A DNA stretch of 64,000 nucleotides from Bicyclus anynana (taxonomy: Eukaryota > Arthropoda > Insecta > Lepidoptera > Nymphalidae): positions 8,515,971 to 8,579,970 of the forward strand of contig NC_069105.1 of assembly GCF_947172395.1 (NCBI RefSeq), in the 5' to 3' direction. The notes below the pieces were generated by a model. It worked only from the letters and a program-made list of their open reading frames with translations, searched no databases and was not told where the DNA came from. The translations under genes were made by a program, and so were the position numbers. This document shows, piece by piece, positions 1 through 11,261 of the stretch (position 1 is its first letter; the number at the start of each line of letters is the position of its first letter).

Positions 1-148
1 ACTGAACCGAATTAGCTGAAATTTGGTATTAAGATATATAGCATGGATTAACACATAGACTACTTTTTATCTCGGAAAAATCCATGGTTTCCGAGGGATT
101 AGTAAGAAACTAAATTCCAAGCAGACGAAGTCACGGGCGTCCACTAGT
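1..148 (+). mobile_element. Helitron-like element, right part
   Basis: GGATTAACACATAGACTAC, CTCGGAAAAATCCATGGTTT and the hairpin end AGACGAAGTCACGGGCGTCC followed by ACTAGT at 142-148. The left end is outside the window. Confidence 0.6.
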
Positions 149-279
149 ATTTTTATAATTACTTAAGCCTTCTGTTCTGATGAGTCATGACACGGCACGT
201 CAGACAAATATAAATCCGGCTTTACCTTTTAATAGTGTCCTGTTTGTTGAACTCGACCAAATAAAAGGGACAACAACAA

Positions 280-568
280 TTTTACAAAACGGAGGTCCTG
301 GGTTCGATCCCCGGCTGGGACGATTGAGGTTTTCTTAATTGGTCCAGGTCTGGCTGTTGGGAGACTTCGGCTGTAGCTAGTTACCACCCTACCGGCAAAG
401 ACGTACCGCCCAGCGATTTAGCGTTCCGGTTCGATGTCGTGTAGAAACCGAAAGGAGTGTGGATTTTCATCCTCCTCCTAACAAGTTAGCCCGCTTACAT
501 CTTAGACTGCATCATCACTTCCCATCAGGTGAGATTGTAGTCAAGGGCTAACTTGAAAATAATAAAAA
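280..568 (+). mobile_element. SINE family A, copy lacking its 5' tRNA head
   Basis: Begins at TTTACAAAACGGAGGTCCTG and so lacks the box A half; box B (GGTTCGATCCC) is present. It ends with GATTGTAGTCAAGGGCTAAC and an A-rich tail. It starts exactly where the 640-bp duplicated segment starts. Confidence 0.8.
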
Positions 569-921
569 AAAAACTCAATAAATTAAAAGAAAAACTATCC
601 ATACGCTCTATCTTTAATCTGTGGTATTACGTAAGTGTAATTATGTTTTTGTAAAAGTTTTATCTCGAAAAGTTTATACTAGGCGATCAGCACAAAGTAC
701 GCCTTTTTCCTACAACATGAATGTTTAACTGTAGTGTCAGGATGCAGTTTATTTTAAACGCTTCAAACAAGTTAACTATAGTTAGAATAAACAATTTAGC
801 CGTACTTCTCTGTACAGTCGCGCCGACTTCCTCAGCTAACGGCTCTTAATGTTACAACTTACAAGTTCATCCTGCTCTTCCCATAATAACGGTGGTCTCT
901 AGACCAGTGGTTCCCAACTAG
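280..921 (+). repeat. 640-bp direct duplication, copy 1
   Basis: Nearly identical to 1481-2118, from inside SINE A (TTTACAA.ACGGAGG) through about 350 bp of unique sequence to CCAGTGGTTCCCAACTAG. Differences are scattered substitutions and indels of 1-4 bp. Confidence 0.88.
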
Positions 922-1005
922 TACACGGCCCGCAAGAGTTAAAATATGGTAATATAACAGATTTTGAAAGAATTTTTCGCGTTTTAGAAACCTACCTACT
1001 TCTCA

Positions 1006-1286
1006 ATCATCATCATCATTAACAACACATAATTGGCTCACTGTTGAGCATGAGTCTCTTTCAGAATGAGAGAGCCTTAGTTTATCACGCTGGCCCAATG
1101 CGGATTGCCAAACTTCACACACGTAGAGGTTTCCTCACGATGTTTTTCCTTCACCGTTTGAGATACGTGATGTTTAATTTCTTAAAATGCACATAACTGA
1201 AAAGTCAAAGGTGCATGCTCCCGGATTCGAACCTACGCCCCTCGAATCAAAGGCAGAAGTCATATCCACTAGGCTATCATGTCTCT
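1006..1286 (-). mobile_element. SINE family B, minus strand
   Basis: Inverted TCATCATCATCATT tail, GGCTCACTG, GGCCCAATGCGGATTG and head complement GATTCGAACC with GGCTATCA. It lies between the two copies of the 640-bp duplicated segment. Confidence 0.82.
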
Positions 1287-1448
1287 ACTAATCACAGATT
1301 CCAATTTAAACTTCAATACTGATAAAATATTATAACAGCAACTTATTGTACGAGTACTTTGTGCTAATAACAATGAAATCAAATGGATACTTTGCCAAAA
1401 AAATAATGCTGTAAAGAACCCAAACGTGATCTTTGTCTCGAATTTTGA

Positions 1449-1772
1449 CGACCTCCGTGGCGCAGTGGTATGCGCGGTGGATTTACAAGACGGAGGTCCT
1501 GGGTTCGATCCCCGGCTGGGCAGGTTGAGATTTTCTTAATTTGTCCAGGTCTGGCTGGTGGGAGACTTCGGCCGTAGCTAGTTACCACCCTACCGGCAAA
1601 GACGTACCGCCCAGCGATTTAGCGTTCCGGTTCGATGCCGTGTAGAAACCGAAAGGAGTGTGGATTTTCATCCTCCTCCTAACAAGTCAGTCCGCTTCCA
1701 TCTTAGACTGCATCATCACTTACCATCAGGTAAGATTGTAGTCAAGGGCTAACTTGAAAATAATAAAAAAAA
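1449..1772 (+). mobile_element. SINE family A, full-length
   Basis: tRNA-like head with box A TGGCGCAGTGG and box B GGTTCGATCCC, a body with GGTCCAGGTCTGGCTGGTGG and CCGCCCAGCGATTTAGCGTT, and the 3' tail CATCATCACTTACCATCAGG...GGCTAACTTG plus A-run. It is the fullest representative on the left of the window and the source of the truncated copy at 280. Confidence 0.88.
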
Positions 1773-2118
1773 AACTCAATAAATTAAAAGAAAAACTATC
1801 CATACGCTCTATCTTTAATCTGTGGTATTACGTAAGTTTAATATGTTTTTGTAAAAGTTTCATCTCGAATAGTTTATACTAGGCGATCAGCACAAAGTAC
1901 GCCTTTTTCCTACAACACTGTTTAACTGTAGTGTCAGGATGCAGTTTATTTTAAACGCTTCAAACAAGTTAACTATAGTTAGAATAAACAATTTAGCCGT
2001 ACTTCTCTGTACAGTCGCACCGACTTCCTCAGCTAACGGCTCTTAATGTTACAGCTTACAAGTTGATCCTGCTCTTCCCAGAATAACGGTGGTCTCTAGA
2101 CCAGTGGTTCCCAACTAG
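1481..2118 (+). repeat. 640-bp direct duplication, copy 2
   Basis: Partner of 280-921, starting 1201 bp further on. This copy has the complete SINE head upstream, so it is probably the parent. After its end the flank differs (GGTTGCCAGGCC here, TACACGGCCC in copy 1). Confidence 0.88.
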
Positions 2119-2183
2119 GGTTGCCAGGCCAAAATTAAAAGCTGGACAGTCCAGTCAGTTTGGCCTGATATTTGGGTAAAAAC

Positions 2184-2505
2184 AATGATAATTTTATACT
2201 ATAGATCGGTTACGTCCCTAAAAAATCACCGCAAAAAGTGATCCGAATAATAGGCTGATACTGAGCGCACACATGCACGATTTTGTCTTTAATTCCATTA
2301 TATAATTATGTATATGTATATAGTTTTTACACTTCCTGAACACACAACTCGAGATTGTAGACGATATTTAGGTATTATTTGTAAAAATAACGTTCGTCGT
2401 TGACCACAACTAACATTGAGTTGTGTATAAATTTCCTCCTTTGAGCGCCTTATTTTTCATGCTCTAGTAACACATCTAACAGTATTTAACATCATTGGGT
2501 AAAAC
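2184..2505. repeat. Dispersed repeat with GTTACGTCCCTA and TTGTAGACGATATT blocks, copy 1
   Basis: Matches 40397-40609 across its left two thirds and 16899-17085 across its right half. No coding frame or clear ends. Confidence 0.65.
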
Positions 2506-2610
2506 GAGACAGCCTATATTATGGAGGATTTTGGGTACCTAAATCAGTATTAATAGGTTACGACAATTTTTTTCATATAATATCAAGCATTCATGATTAT
2601 TACCCTACAT

Positions 2611-2929
2611 TTGATAGCCCAGTGGATATGACCTCTGCCTCCGATTCCGGAGGGTGTGGGTTCGAATCCGGTCCTGGACATGCATCTCCAACTTTTCGGT
2701 TGTGTGCATTTTAAGAAATTAAATATCTCATTTCATTGAGACACGTGTCTCAATCGGTGAAGGAAAACATCGTGGGGAAACCTGCATACCAGATAGTTAT
2801 CTTAATTCTCTGCGTGTGTGAAGTCTGCCAATCCGCATTGGGCCAGCGTGGTGGACTATTGGCCTAACCCCTCTCATTCTGAGAGGAGACTCGAGCTCAG
2901 CAGTGAGCCGAATATGGGTTGATGACGAC
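2611..2929 (+). mobile_element. SINE family B, full-length
   Basis: tRNA-like head GATAGCCCAGTGGATATGAC with box B GGTTCGAATCC, a body with AATCCGCATTGGGCCAGCGT, and a 3' end AATATGGGTTGATGACGAC. Confidence 0.88.
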
Positions 2930-5148
2930 CCTACATTTTGTTCCCACAGGCCACACACACACATCGTTCGCTCGTTTGCTAAACATAAAGCCTAGTAAAA
3001 GCCGGACAAGCCGGACACCGTTTATTTTGGACGGACATGGAATAGAAGAACACCTGGTAACACGAAGGTTGAACGCAGTTCCTTTGCAAAAAAATCCGAT
3101 CTATGATTTATGATATGATGTGATTATTGTGGTCCTGGTGACTATTAGGTATGTAGGAGATCTTGGTAAAAAAAATACGATGAAAAGAAATTAATAGGTA
3201 TAACATCGCGAATCGAGGACTTCGTTTTAATTATCCAGCAAAACAGCAGTCGGCAATTATTGATAACAATGAATACCTACTTGATTTATTTTGATATTTT
3301 CCGCGAAAAATCAACAACAACAAGCAATGACAACGCAATCCAAACCCGACATAAATCTTTCAACCGTACTGAAACAGGAGCATCCTAAGAAAATGTTGAT
3401 TCTACAATTGCACTATATTCGTGGAAAATGGAAGAACTATCAGTCCATCACTATTCATAATGAACATATAGAAAATTACGCCTACCTACTCAATAATTAC
3501 TATCACTGTATAAACTATATCAAAATTACAAACAACAAGACTTACCAAAAGCAACAAGGAACAAGAACTAATAATAAATTGATACACAGTAAAATTATTT
3601 ATCACAAACTCTTGTAAACAAACAAATACGTCGAATCAGCGTTGTGTTACGTTTGCTGTGACAGTGTGAAAGCGAGACGCGCGACCGATCGATATATCGA
3701 TTGGCAAACGTGCGAGCGGGAAGGAATAATAGACAATGGCGCGCGCTAGGCAACTGTCAAAAATTACAATGTAACCACAGAGTAAAGATCATACAGAGTG
3801 AGTCTTTACAAGCAGCGAGGTGAAGCCGCTGAAATGCATAAAAAAGTCACGCGTCTTCTTGATATCCGAATATACAAACTCATTTCATAATTTGTATTTC
3901 AAAATTTAACACTAACAACAATTACGTAAATTAATATAATCAATAATTACCAATAAAAAAATACTCGTTTTTACTGTGCTCTTAGCTTATTTCTTAGTGT
4001 AGTTTTGTGAACAATTTTTAAAACATTTAAAAACATAAGACGCCATTTTTCTTGAATAATATTGAATCGTGTCGTACTGACTCGAGAATGTATTCGTTTT
4101 TGAATTTTGTATTTGTTCCGTGCGCTCCGTTTTCCTATTATTGATTAAATCTATGATTGTACACTCAAGTCTATCAGCACCTTAATGCTAGCCCCTCAGA
4201 ATATGCATGACATCATGCCGATCGCGACCAACCCAGGATCAGTTATATCGGATGTCAAGCCGTTAGCGCTGCAGGCTTGTGGACTTATCGGATGGTTGGT
4301 GGCTAGCACTGTTCATAGATCAAACCGCTCACGGAGAGAACCACAGTTATCACAGCTTCTGAACATAAAGCTGCTGTGCTTTATGTTCAGCAGAACAAAC
4401 AGAGCTGGATGGAGAGATGGAAGGCTGGAATGGATTTTTGCAAAGATTCTGATAGATTTCAGATTAGATTAAAATTAATCGAACCATAAATTTCAATACA
4501 TTCATTCTGATTTATGATATGATCTTCATTTTGATTTAAATATTTAAATAATTCGTAGTTTAAGAAGATCATTGTATTTTTTTTTATTTTACAGTAAAAC
4601 AGCTCGGAAGATTCAATTTAAGAATTCCTCCGAGAAACTTGACTGAAAAAGAAAATACAGAATATGGAACTACTGTACTGCGCATGCTTGGAAATTTGAC
4701 GCATGCTCAATGCAGATATAAAATCTACTAGTGCAGGCACTGTAGAGAGTTGAACGTACATAATATGATAGCATTCTGTTTTTTTTTTTAATTTATTGTA
4801 GTAATTTTTTTCCAAAGATAACAACTGTTACAACACTTTTTACAACACACATGCATTGTTGTTAAATACAATTAATGATTATTTAACTATTCAGCCATAA
4901 ATTATGAAAAACTATAGGAAATCTCTGATGATTCCGTCTGGCCGTTCAATGCAACTAATTTGCTAAACTTTAAAAAAGAAGGCTTTAATTTGTCACTTTT
5001 GCTTTGGAATGTATTTTTACTTCAAACATCAAATTCCTATTTTATTCAGTTATCAAAATTACAATGACATCAGCAAAGGGCTGGAAGCTTCTTGGATCTC
5101 TATTAGAAGGTCCCAAAATTCATACAAAATATCCGTTCATACAAAAAG
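2930..5148. other. No recognised gene; one GC-rich island
   Basis: AT-rich sequence without a supported coding frame or repeat. The exception is 3650-3760, which is GC-rich and CpG-rich (GAGACGCGCGACCGATCGAT, ATGGCGCGCGCTAGG). It could be a promoter of a gene off the window or in an unrecognised exon; no donor or coding segment supports this. Confidence 0.4.
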
Positions 5149-5358
5149 TAGGCTTCGGCCGTGGCTAGTTATCACCCTACCGACAAAGACGTAGCGCCGA
5201 GCGATTTAGCGCTCCGGTATGATGTCGTGTAGAAGCCGAAAGGGGTGTGGATTTTCATCCTCCTCCTAACAAATCAGCCCGCTTCCATCTCATATTGCAT
5301 CATCACTTACTATCAGGTGAGATTGTAGTCAAGGGCTAAAAAGAATAGTAAAAAAAAC
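5149..5358 (+). mobile_element. SINE family A, 5'-truncated
   Basis: Starts inside the body at GGCTTCGGCCGTGGCTAG and runs to the A-rich tail. The tRNA-like head is missing. Confidence 0.8.
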
Positions 5359-5679
5359 ATGCAAAATGCATCCAAAGTTTCACATTTAGGTACTACTTAG
5401 ATAAGATTGATCATATCGACTTATCAAAGTAGGCACAAACTTTATCAAAACGCATCAATACAAAACAATTCATTGTCAAAAGGACAAAAGTGCAATATTG
5501 CGTCACACAAGTGAATGACCTTTTATCAAGTCTTCAATGAGTCACACATGTCTGTCCGTTGCATTGATAACTTGTTGTGTAACCTCCTTTTTAGTATTTA
5601 TTTCCATTTCCTTGTTTTAGTTTCCTTTTTAAAGTTCTGTACCTATGTCAAAAAGAAATAAACTGAACCCTTATAAGAT

Positions 5680-5765
5680 CTGTCTGTATGTGTGCCTGTC
5701 TGTCATGCCTGACTGTCTGCCTGCCTGTCTGACTGCCTGTCTGTCATGCCTGACTGTCTGATTAA
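5680..5765. repeat. TGTC/TGCC-rich simple repeat
   Basis: Imperfect CTGTCTGTCATGCCTGACTG units, including a 25-bp block present twice (5699 and 5741). It follows TTCTGTACCTATGTCAAAAA, part of a common dispersed repeat. Confidence 0.7.
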
Positions 5766-5767
5766 AA

Positions 5768-5986
5768 CTCGCTAACTCGTTAGGATTAGGATGAAAATCC
5801 ACATCCCTTTCGAATTCTGCTCGACATCGTATCGGAACGCTAAATCGTTTGGCGGTACGTCTTTGCCGGTAAGGTAACTAGCCACGGCCACCAGCCAGAC
5901 CTAGACCAATTAAGAAAACCTCAATCAGCCCGAAATCGAACCTAGGACCTTTGTAAGTTCACCACGCACCACTGCGCCACGGAGGC
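5768..5986 (-). mobile_element. SINE family A, 3'-truncated, minus strand
   Basis: The complement of the full head (CTGCGCCACGGAGGC at the right edge) and body is present. The 3' tail is missing: it stops at GCTAACTCGTTAGGA. Confidence 0.78.
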
Positions 5987-6075
5987 TAGGCGTGCCCTCA
6001 GAGACACGGGAGTGTACCAACTCCTGGCTGAGAAATATAACAGAAAATTTCTTAGAAGAAAGAAAAAGTAGAAGA

Positions 6076-6160
6076 GGTGTATCAGTCGTGGGTTTTTCAC
6101 TCATCGCTACACGCCCCGCGGCATCGGGAGTGTTACGAACGAAGTTGCCAAGCTATTGTA
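6076..6160. mobile_element. Fragment of the 51.7-kb MITE family
   Basis: TCAGTCGTGGGTTTTTCACT CATCGCTACACGCCCC and GGGAGTGTTACGAACGAAGT match 51971-52045; both ends are missing. Confidence 0.55.
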
Positions 6161-6621
6161 TAGTCCTGGTTGCAGTACTATACTTGCATACCATTACAAG
6201 CTGCAATATAGGCAATAATAATTTATGGGCAAGTCAATGCGAAACGAACTTAATTCAATGTAAATGATAAAGGACGTAGTTAGGCCATAGGTCGACGAGA
6301 AATCATTCTGAAGAAACTGACAGTTATTTATACATTCTTATTAATTGTAAATGCGTGTAAGTTTGTGTGTGTTGTGTAAGTAGTCCAAGATCCCAGAGCG
6401 ATCTGATCTGAATGGATCTCGCCGTTGAGTGTCTGACTGGTAAAATATAACTTAGTAATAGTTACCTTAATAACATACTTAAAAATCAGACATGTAAAAA
6501 TAAGCAAAGTTCAACTATTTTAGTGGAGCTTTAAAGCGTCTAACAAAAGTTCTGGCCTATGGAAAGTGGCTGACACTTATGATACAACTTTAGAATAATG
6601 TTCTACTTAACATATATCAGG

Positions 6622-6975
6622 GAGACAGAATCAAGACCGGGAGCCGCAGCAGAAAAAGCTGAAACCGGTAAGTGGCTCAAGTATGCCTCTCTGACAGAGA
6701 GTTACATATTTGTACCTTTTGCCGTGGAGACCCTTGGGCCATGGAGTCGCAGTGCCAAAAAATTTTTCCGTACCATTTCACCGCGGCTTGTTGCCTTGAC
6801 TGGTGACAGAAGGGCTGGCTCATTTTTTGCACAAAGGATCAGCCTGGCTGTCCAACGCGGAAATGCAGCCAGTATTCTTGCCACCATTCCACGGCATGAT
6901 TTGTATAGTTATTAGGATAAGTTAGCTTAAGTTCCACATATATTAGAATTAGACAAATATAAATTAAGTTTTTAG
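6622..6975 (+). pseudogene. LINE C-terminal domain fragment (ETLGPW family), copy 1
   Basis: The frame holds ETESRPGAAAEKAE, KWLKYASL, FVPFAVETLGPW, LVALTGDRRAGSFFAQR and ISLAVQRGNAASILATIP, a C-terminal domain found after the reverse transcriptase in some animal non-LTR elements. No RT motif is present. The match to the copy at 53.2 kb continues past the stop into a shared AT-rich 3' UTR. I cannot name the clade. Confidence 0.65.
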
Positions 6976-7546
6976 TTACCCTTCTTACCTGGTACTTGTC
7001 CAGGTGTCACACGGAGCTCCACAAGCACGCTGGTATTCAAAGCATGATACTGAGAGTGGAAGGTGTCATCTATGTGAAAATAAGTTAATGTCAGATCGCT
7101 CTGGGAGCTTTTACGTCCGAACAACGTAAGTAGTTTGTCTCTGCCTACTTTTGGTAGGTTTTGGTAATTGGGTGGTTGGTAAAACCTTTACACCTAATTA
7201 AAGCCACTTGACTGTAACAAAAATTAGCTCTTAAAATCTTAATATTTTACGAATGGATTCCCTAAATTGAAAAATAGTGCTAGAACATCCCTCATATATT
7301 TCGAAGACCTATCTAACAATACCACACACACTATGAGATAATCGAATAAAAAAAACAACCCCACTTTATATGGGTGATGTAGGAAAGGTACCCAAAAAAA
7401 TATTTTTGAAGATTTTGTTTTACGACTTTGGTCACATTTTTAATATACTAAATTACTACTTTCTAGTAGTAATAGTCTCTGTACTAAACCGTGGATAGAC
7501 GGACGGACGGACGAACGGACAGAAAAACGGACATGGCGAAACTATG

Positions 7547-7662
7547 CCTCATTCCCACTAGAGTTTAAAAAACGCTGTCGTGTGATCATATACTTGAAAA
7601 AGCATTTGTTGTATTTGAACGCTTTTTTAACGTCCGTTAAAAAAGTCTCGTACAAATGAGGG
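7547..7662. mobile_element. Short relative of the 51.7-kb MITE
   Basis: CCTCATTCCCACTAGAGTTT and inverted AAGTCTCGTACAAATGAGG, with AACGTCCGTTAAAAAAG inside. An AAGGGTTCCTTGTGGACTAC repeat block follows. Confidence 0.55.
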
Positions 7663-7964
7663 CTAAGGGTTCCTTGTGGACTACGGAACCCTAAAAACAC
7701 ATTCCACTTTACCTAGTAATAGTGAGAGTGACCTTATTGTCAGTCACGGTACATAACTCATCAAATCGCAGTTCACAGGAAGGCAGATGAAAGGGAAATG
7801 GAAGGGCATACTATTGTATTAGATCCGATTATTTTGTATATTTCTGTAAAAATAACGGGCGCCTACTACACCGCAGGCTTACAGCAGACACACAAAAAAC
7901 CACAGATAGACTAACTTTCGTATCTATACTTATAATAAATCTGTAGAGAGGTCAATTCTGTACA

Positions 7965-8322
7965 TCTATACTAATATTATAAAGAGGAAAACTTTGTTTG
8001 TATGTTTGTTTGTTTGTTTGATTGTTATGAATGGGCTCAAAAACTACTGGACTGATTTTAAAAATTCTTTCACAATTCGAAAGCTACATTATCCACAAGT
8101 AACATAGGCTAAATTTTATTTTGGAAAAAAAGGAGTTCCGTAAGATATTTGGGTTTTTCGGACACAAGGTGTAAAAAATCAACCAGAAAAGTTGGCTAGG
8201 GGTAGGCTAGGGGTAGGGTAGGGGTATGGTAGGGGTAGGGTAGAGGTAGGATAGGGGTAGGATAGGTAGTTGAAAGTTGACATCGAGTTTCACGCGGACG
8301 AAGTCGCGGGCGTCCGCTAGTT
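7965..8322 (+). mobile_element. Helitron-like nonautonomous element with GGGTA minisatellite
   Basis: 5' ATACTAATATTATAAAGAGG, then the AAAACTACTGGACTGATTTT block. A G-rich minisatellite (GGGGTAGGGTA units) fills 8192-8270, and the 3' hairpin GCGGACGAAGTCGCGGGCGT plus CCGCTAGT closes it at 8322. It has no coding capacity. Confidence 0.7.
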
Positions 8323-8619
8323 AAATATATTTCCAAAATAACTATCAGGGGGTAATCGATACTGATGCCAAAAATGCATTCAGTAGAATTTTTGTCTGTT
8401 TGTCTGTCTTTCTGTCTGTCTGTCTGTATGTCTGTCTGTATGTTCTTTATAGAAACAAAAACTACTCGACGGATTTTAACGAAACTTGGTACAATTATTC
8501 TTCATACTCCTGAGCAGGTTATAGTATACTTTCCATCACGCTACGATTAATAGGAGCAGAGCAGTGAAGGGAAATGTTGGGAAAACGGGAGAAGTTACTC
8601 CATTTTTTAAGCTTCCGTC

Positions 8620-8760
8620 GCGTTGTGGGGTAGGGTAGGGGTAGGGGTAGAGTAGGGGTAGGTTAGGGGTAGGGTAGGGGTAGGGTTGCGAACCTACGCA
8701 TCTCCTCTATGGTTAGCTGTAAAGTGAAAGTAGGGTAGGGTAGAAGTAGGGTTTGTTTTG
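8620..8760 (+). repeat. G-rich GGGTA/GGGGTA minisatellite
   Basis: Tandem GGGTAGGGGTA-like units at 8627-8690, and again in part at 8729-8750. Same motif as inside the Helitron-like elements; the preceding TCTG-rich run (8390-8445) and CGACGGATTTTAACGAAACT block suggest it belongs to a related element. Confidence 0.6.
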
Positions 8761-8874
8761 TCTGATTGTGTAAGTGCCGTAGGTAATGGGACCTCAGAGG
8801 CGTCACCGGGGGGTTTGAGCGAGCGCAAGCAATCAAGCATCGCCTGATGGGGCCCGAAGTCAAGACGACTCTCT

Positions 8875-9240
8875 AAATCAAATCAAATCAAATCAAATCA
8901 AATCAAATCAAATCAAAAATCATTTATTTCAAGTAGGCTCAGTTTACAAGCACTTTTGACACGTCAGTTGACTATTTGTAAAGATTCTACCACCGGTTCG
9001 GAAGGCAGGTTCTGCTGAGAAGATACCGGCAAGAAACTCAACAGTTGCTCTTTTGAAAAAGTCATACAGTATTATAATTTACAATTGATAACAATTACTG
9101 TTTACATTTCTTATAGTTTTACTTCCTGTGTGAAGGTGGAAGCTGATCCAACGGCCTCCAAGCATCTTTATCATTAAGGAACTCATCAATGTTGTAGTAC
9201 CCTCGACTAAGTAAATGTTTTTTAACACACACGCTTAAAG
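8875..9240 (-). pseudogene. LINE 3' end with (AAATC)n tail
   Basis: The inverted tail is a pure AAATC microsatellite at 8875-8917. The minus-strand coding end (about 9235-9128) reads CVKKHLLSRGYYNIDEFLND and then KDAWRPLDQLPPSHRK before a stop, a C-terminus characteristic of another lepidopteran LINE family. The 3' UTR contains the TTCTTGCCGG...CTTCTCAGC...CGAACCGGTGG block seen in four further copies. Confidence 0.75.
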
Positions 9241-9426
9241 CTATGCTCTAAGGGCGCCTCCTCTGAGATTCGGGACCTCGGCTTAGAGGGCCGTTCGGGT
9301 AGGGTGTTTTGGGCTGAGTGTATCAGTCCAGGCACCCCCGATATCGTGAGTTTAATAGCCCACGTCTGGGTGACGTCAGATATCGCCGGCGAAGACGAGG
9401 TCCCCGATATCTGATATGTGTACTAG

Positions 9427-9712
9427 TATCGCACCCAAATTCACGAACAAAATTTTCTGCCATTTTCTAAGGAAAACTAGCTTAGATTTCATACATATTT
9501 TAAACTAAACTAGCAGTTTTTGTTCGTTTTTTACACCATATAACTACACAAAAAGGTATTTTTACGGAGGTTTTTAACCGACGGACACGATTTTAAACTA
9601 TGAAACATCGATTCTTTAGAGACAGTGTTTATAATCGCATAAGATCGTTGATCATATACGTTGACAGAAAAATAATGTCTTGCGAGGCAGGTCTTTATCT
9701 AATTAGTCTGAG
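9427..9712. mobile_element. Repeat family with GCGAGGCAGGTCCT end, copy 1
   Basis: ATCGCACCCAAATTCACGAA, ACACAAAAAGGTATTTTTAC, TTAACCGACGGACACGATT and TGCGAGGCAGGTC. The 46.8-kb copy shows the termini best. Confidence 0.6.
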
Positions 9713-10052
9713 GATATGTGTAGCTTGTGTTTGTGTTGGGAAGCATTGTTGTTCGTGAGGACATCGTCAGTATCTCATAGGACGTTTTTTGGGCGTCTAG
9801 TTCTACAATCAGCGTTGGAATCGGGAGTTTTAAATATGTATTGGTATGGATTCACAGGGCAGTTTCAGCCGGCCTATTATATAACTTTGAGAATATACAC
9901 GAAAATCATCAATTAGCTAGTTAGTGATTTTTAATTCACGTTATTTCGTATTCACTATTAATTTAATGCTTGCTAATAAAAATTAGTAACCAGTGAGTTA
10001 GACATTGTGATTTTTGTTAACAATGGCTTATGGAATATGAAATGTGTGTGTG

Positions 10053-10364
10053 TCGTCGTCATCAACCCATATTTGGCTCACTGCTGAGCTCGAGTGTCCT
10101 CTCAGAATGAGAGGGGTTAGACCAATGGTCCACCACGCTGGCCCAATGCGGATTGGCAGACTTCACACACGCAGATAATCAAGATAATTCTCTTGTATGC
10201 AGGTTTCTTCACGATGTTTTCCTTCACCGATTGAGACACGTGATATTTAATTTCTTAAAATGCACACAACTGAAAAGTTGGAGGTGCATGCCCCGGACCG
10301 GATTCGAACCCACACCCTCCGGAATCGGAGGCAGAGGTCATATCCACTGGGCTATCAAGGCCCT
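10053..10364 (-). mobile_element. SINE family B, full-length, minus strand
   Basis: GTCGTCATCAACCCATATTT at the left to the head complement ATCCACTGGGCTATCAAGG at the right. All body blocks are present. Confidence 0.87.
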
Positions 10365-11261
10365 CGTGTGTGTGCTCTGCGTGTGTGTGTAAAACGTTCG
10401 TATTTTTAGCGATTTTCGAATTCTAATTTGATAACGAATAAACTTTGCCAAAAAACCGCGCCATATTGATAACCTTACTTAGAAAGTCACTTTCAATATT
10501 TACCCTCATTATCGGTCACTGTTAAGTGCTAAAATCGGTAACAATCATTTCAATCGATCCGCAGTAACCGCGGCTTATCGTGAAGGTCGAATGCACATTG
10601 CGATGACCTTGCCTATTGTAGCTCCTACGTGCGTCTTGCATGTATTGTTATCGCGGAGGTATTCAACTAGCAGAAATATCATGAGAACGTGTACTTATTA
10701 TTGAATGTGGAGTATGTACTTCCCGTGGTTTCACGGGACGGTTTCATTTATGTTTTAAGAGTGTGCAATATGTAATTTGGTGATTACAAATGGTTCTGGA
10801 TCTCAGATTCTGGAAAAGTTAGGAGCCTGATATTTAGGTAAATGATATTTCGAAGTGTTAGCTTCGTTATGACTATACAAAATACACAATTTGTAAAACT
10901 TTTCTCGATAGTTTATTTTTTTGAAAAATACATGTTTTGCTCACATTTTGCTTTCAATCTCAGGAAAAGCAAACTTGTTTTCTTAAATTTTTGTTTTATA
11001 TAGAAAATTAGGTATATATCTTGAACATGGCCATGTTGTCTTTCGTTATGTTGTTTAATTTACTTGCAATTAGGTAAAAATGGTTTTGGCGCTCACGTCA
11101 TAAAATTTGCGTCGCCCGTCAATCGCTCCGTGCTTTTCACTCACGTGAAAGTCATAATTCGGCGTCTCGCTTGCGCTTCGAATTTTATCCATATCGTACC
11201 GACGTGCTGCGCGCTCTTAAATATTCCGTTTTAAATTAAGTACCTTTTAAATATGACCAAT
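10365..11261. other. No recognised gene
   Basis: Single-copy-looking sequence. 11085-11215 is moderately GC-rich with one TTTGGCGC (11085-11092), TCACGTCA and CACGTG, but no associated exon is seen. Confidence 0.35.

Noticed and set aside
1449..1525. tRNA genes at the box A/box B sequences of SINE copies
   Set aside because: Every tRNA-like head continues into a repeated SINE body, and the stems do not pair as functional tRNAs; they recur many times with damage.
3291..3617. 108-codon Asn/Gln/Tyr/Lys-rich frame
   Set aside because: Composition follows local AT bias; no motif, and no splice or promoter support.
6702..6887. Minus-strand frame opposite the ETLGPW fragment
   Set aside because: Antisense shadow of the LINE coding remnant on the plus strand.
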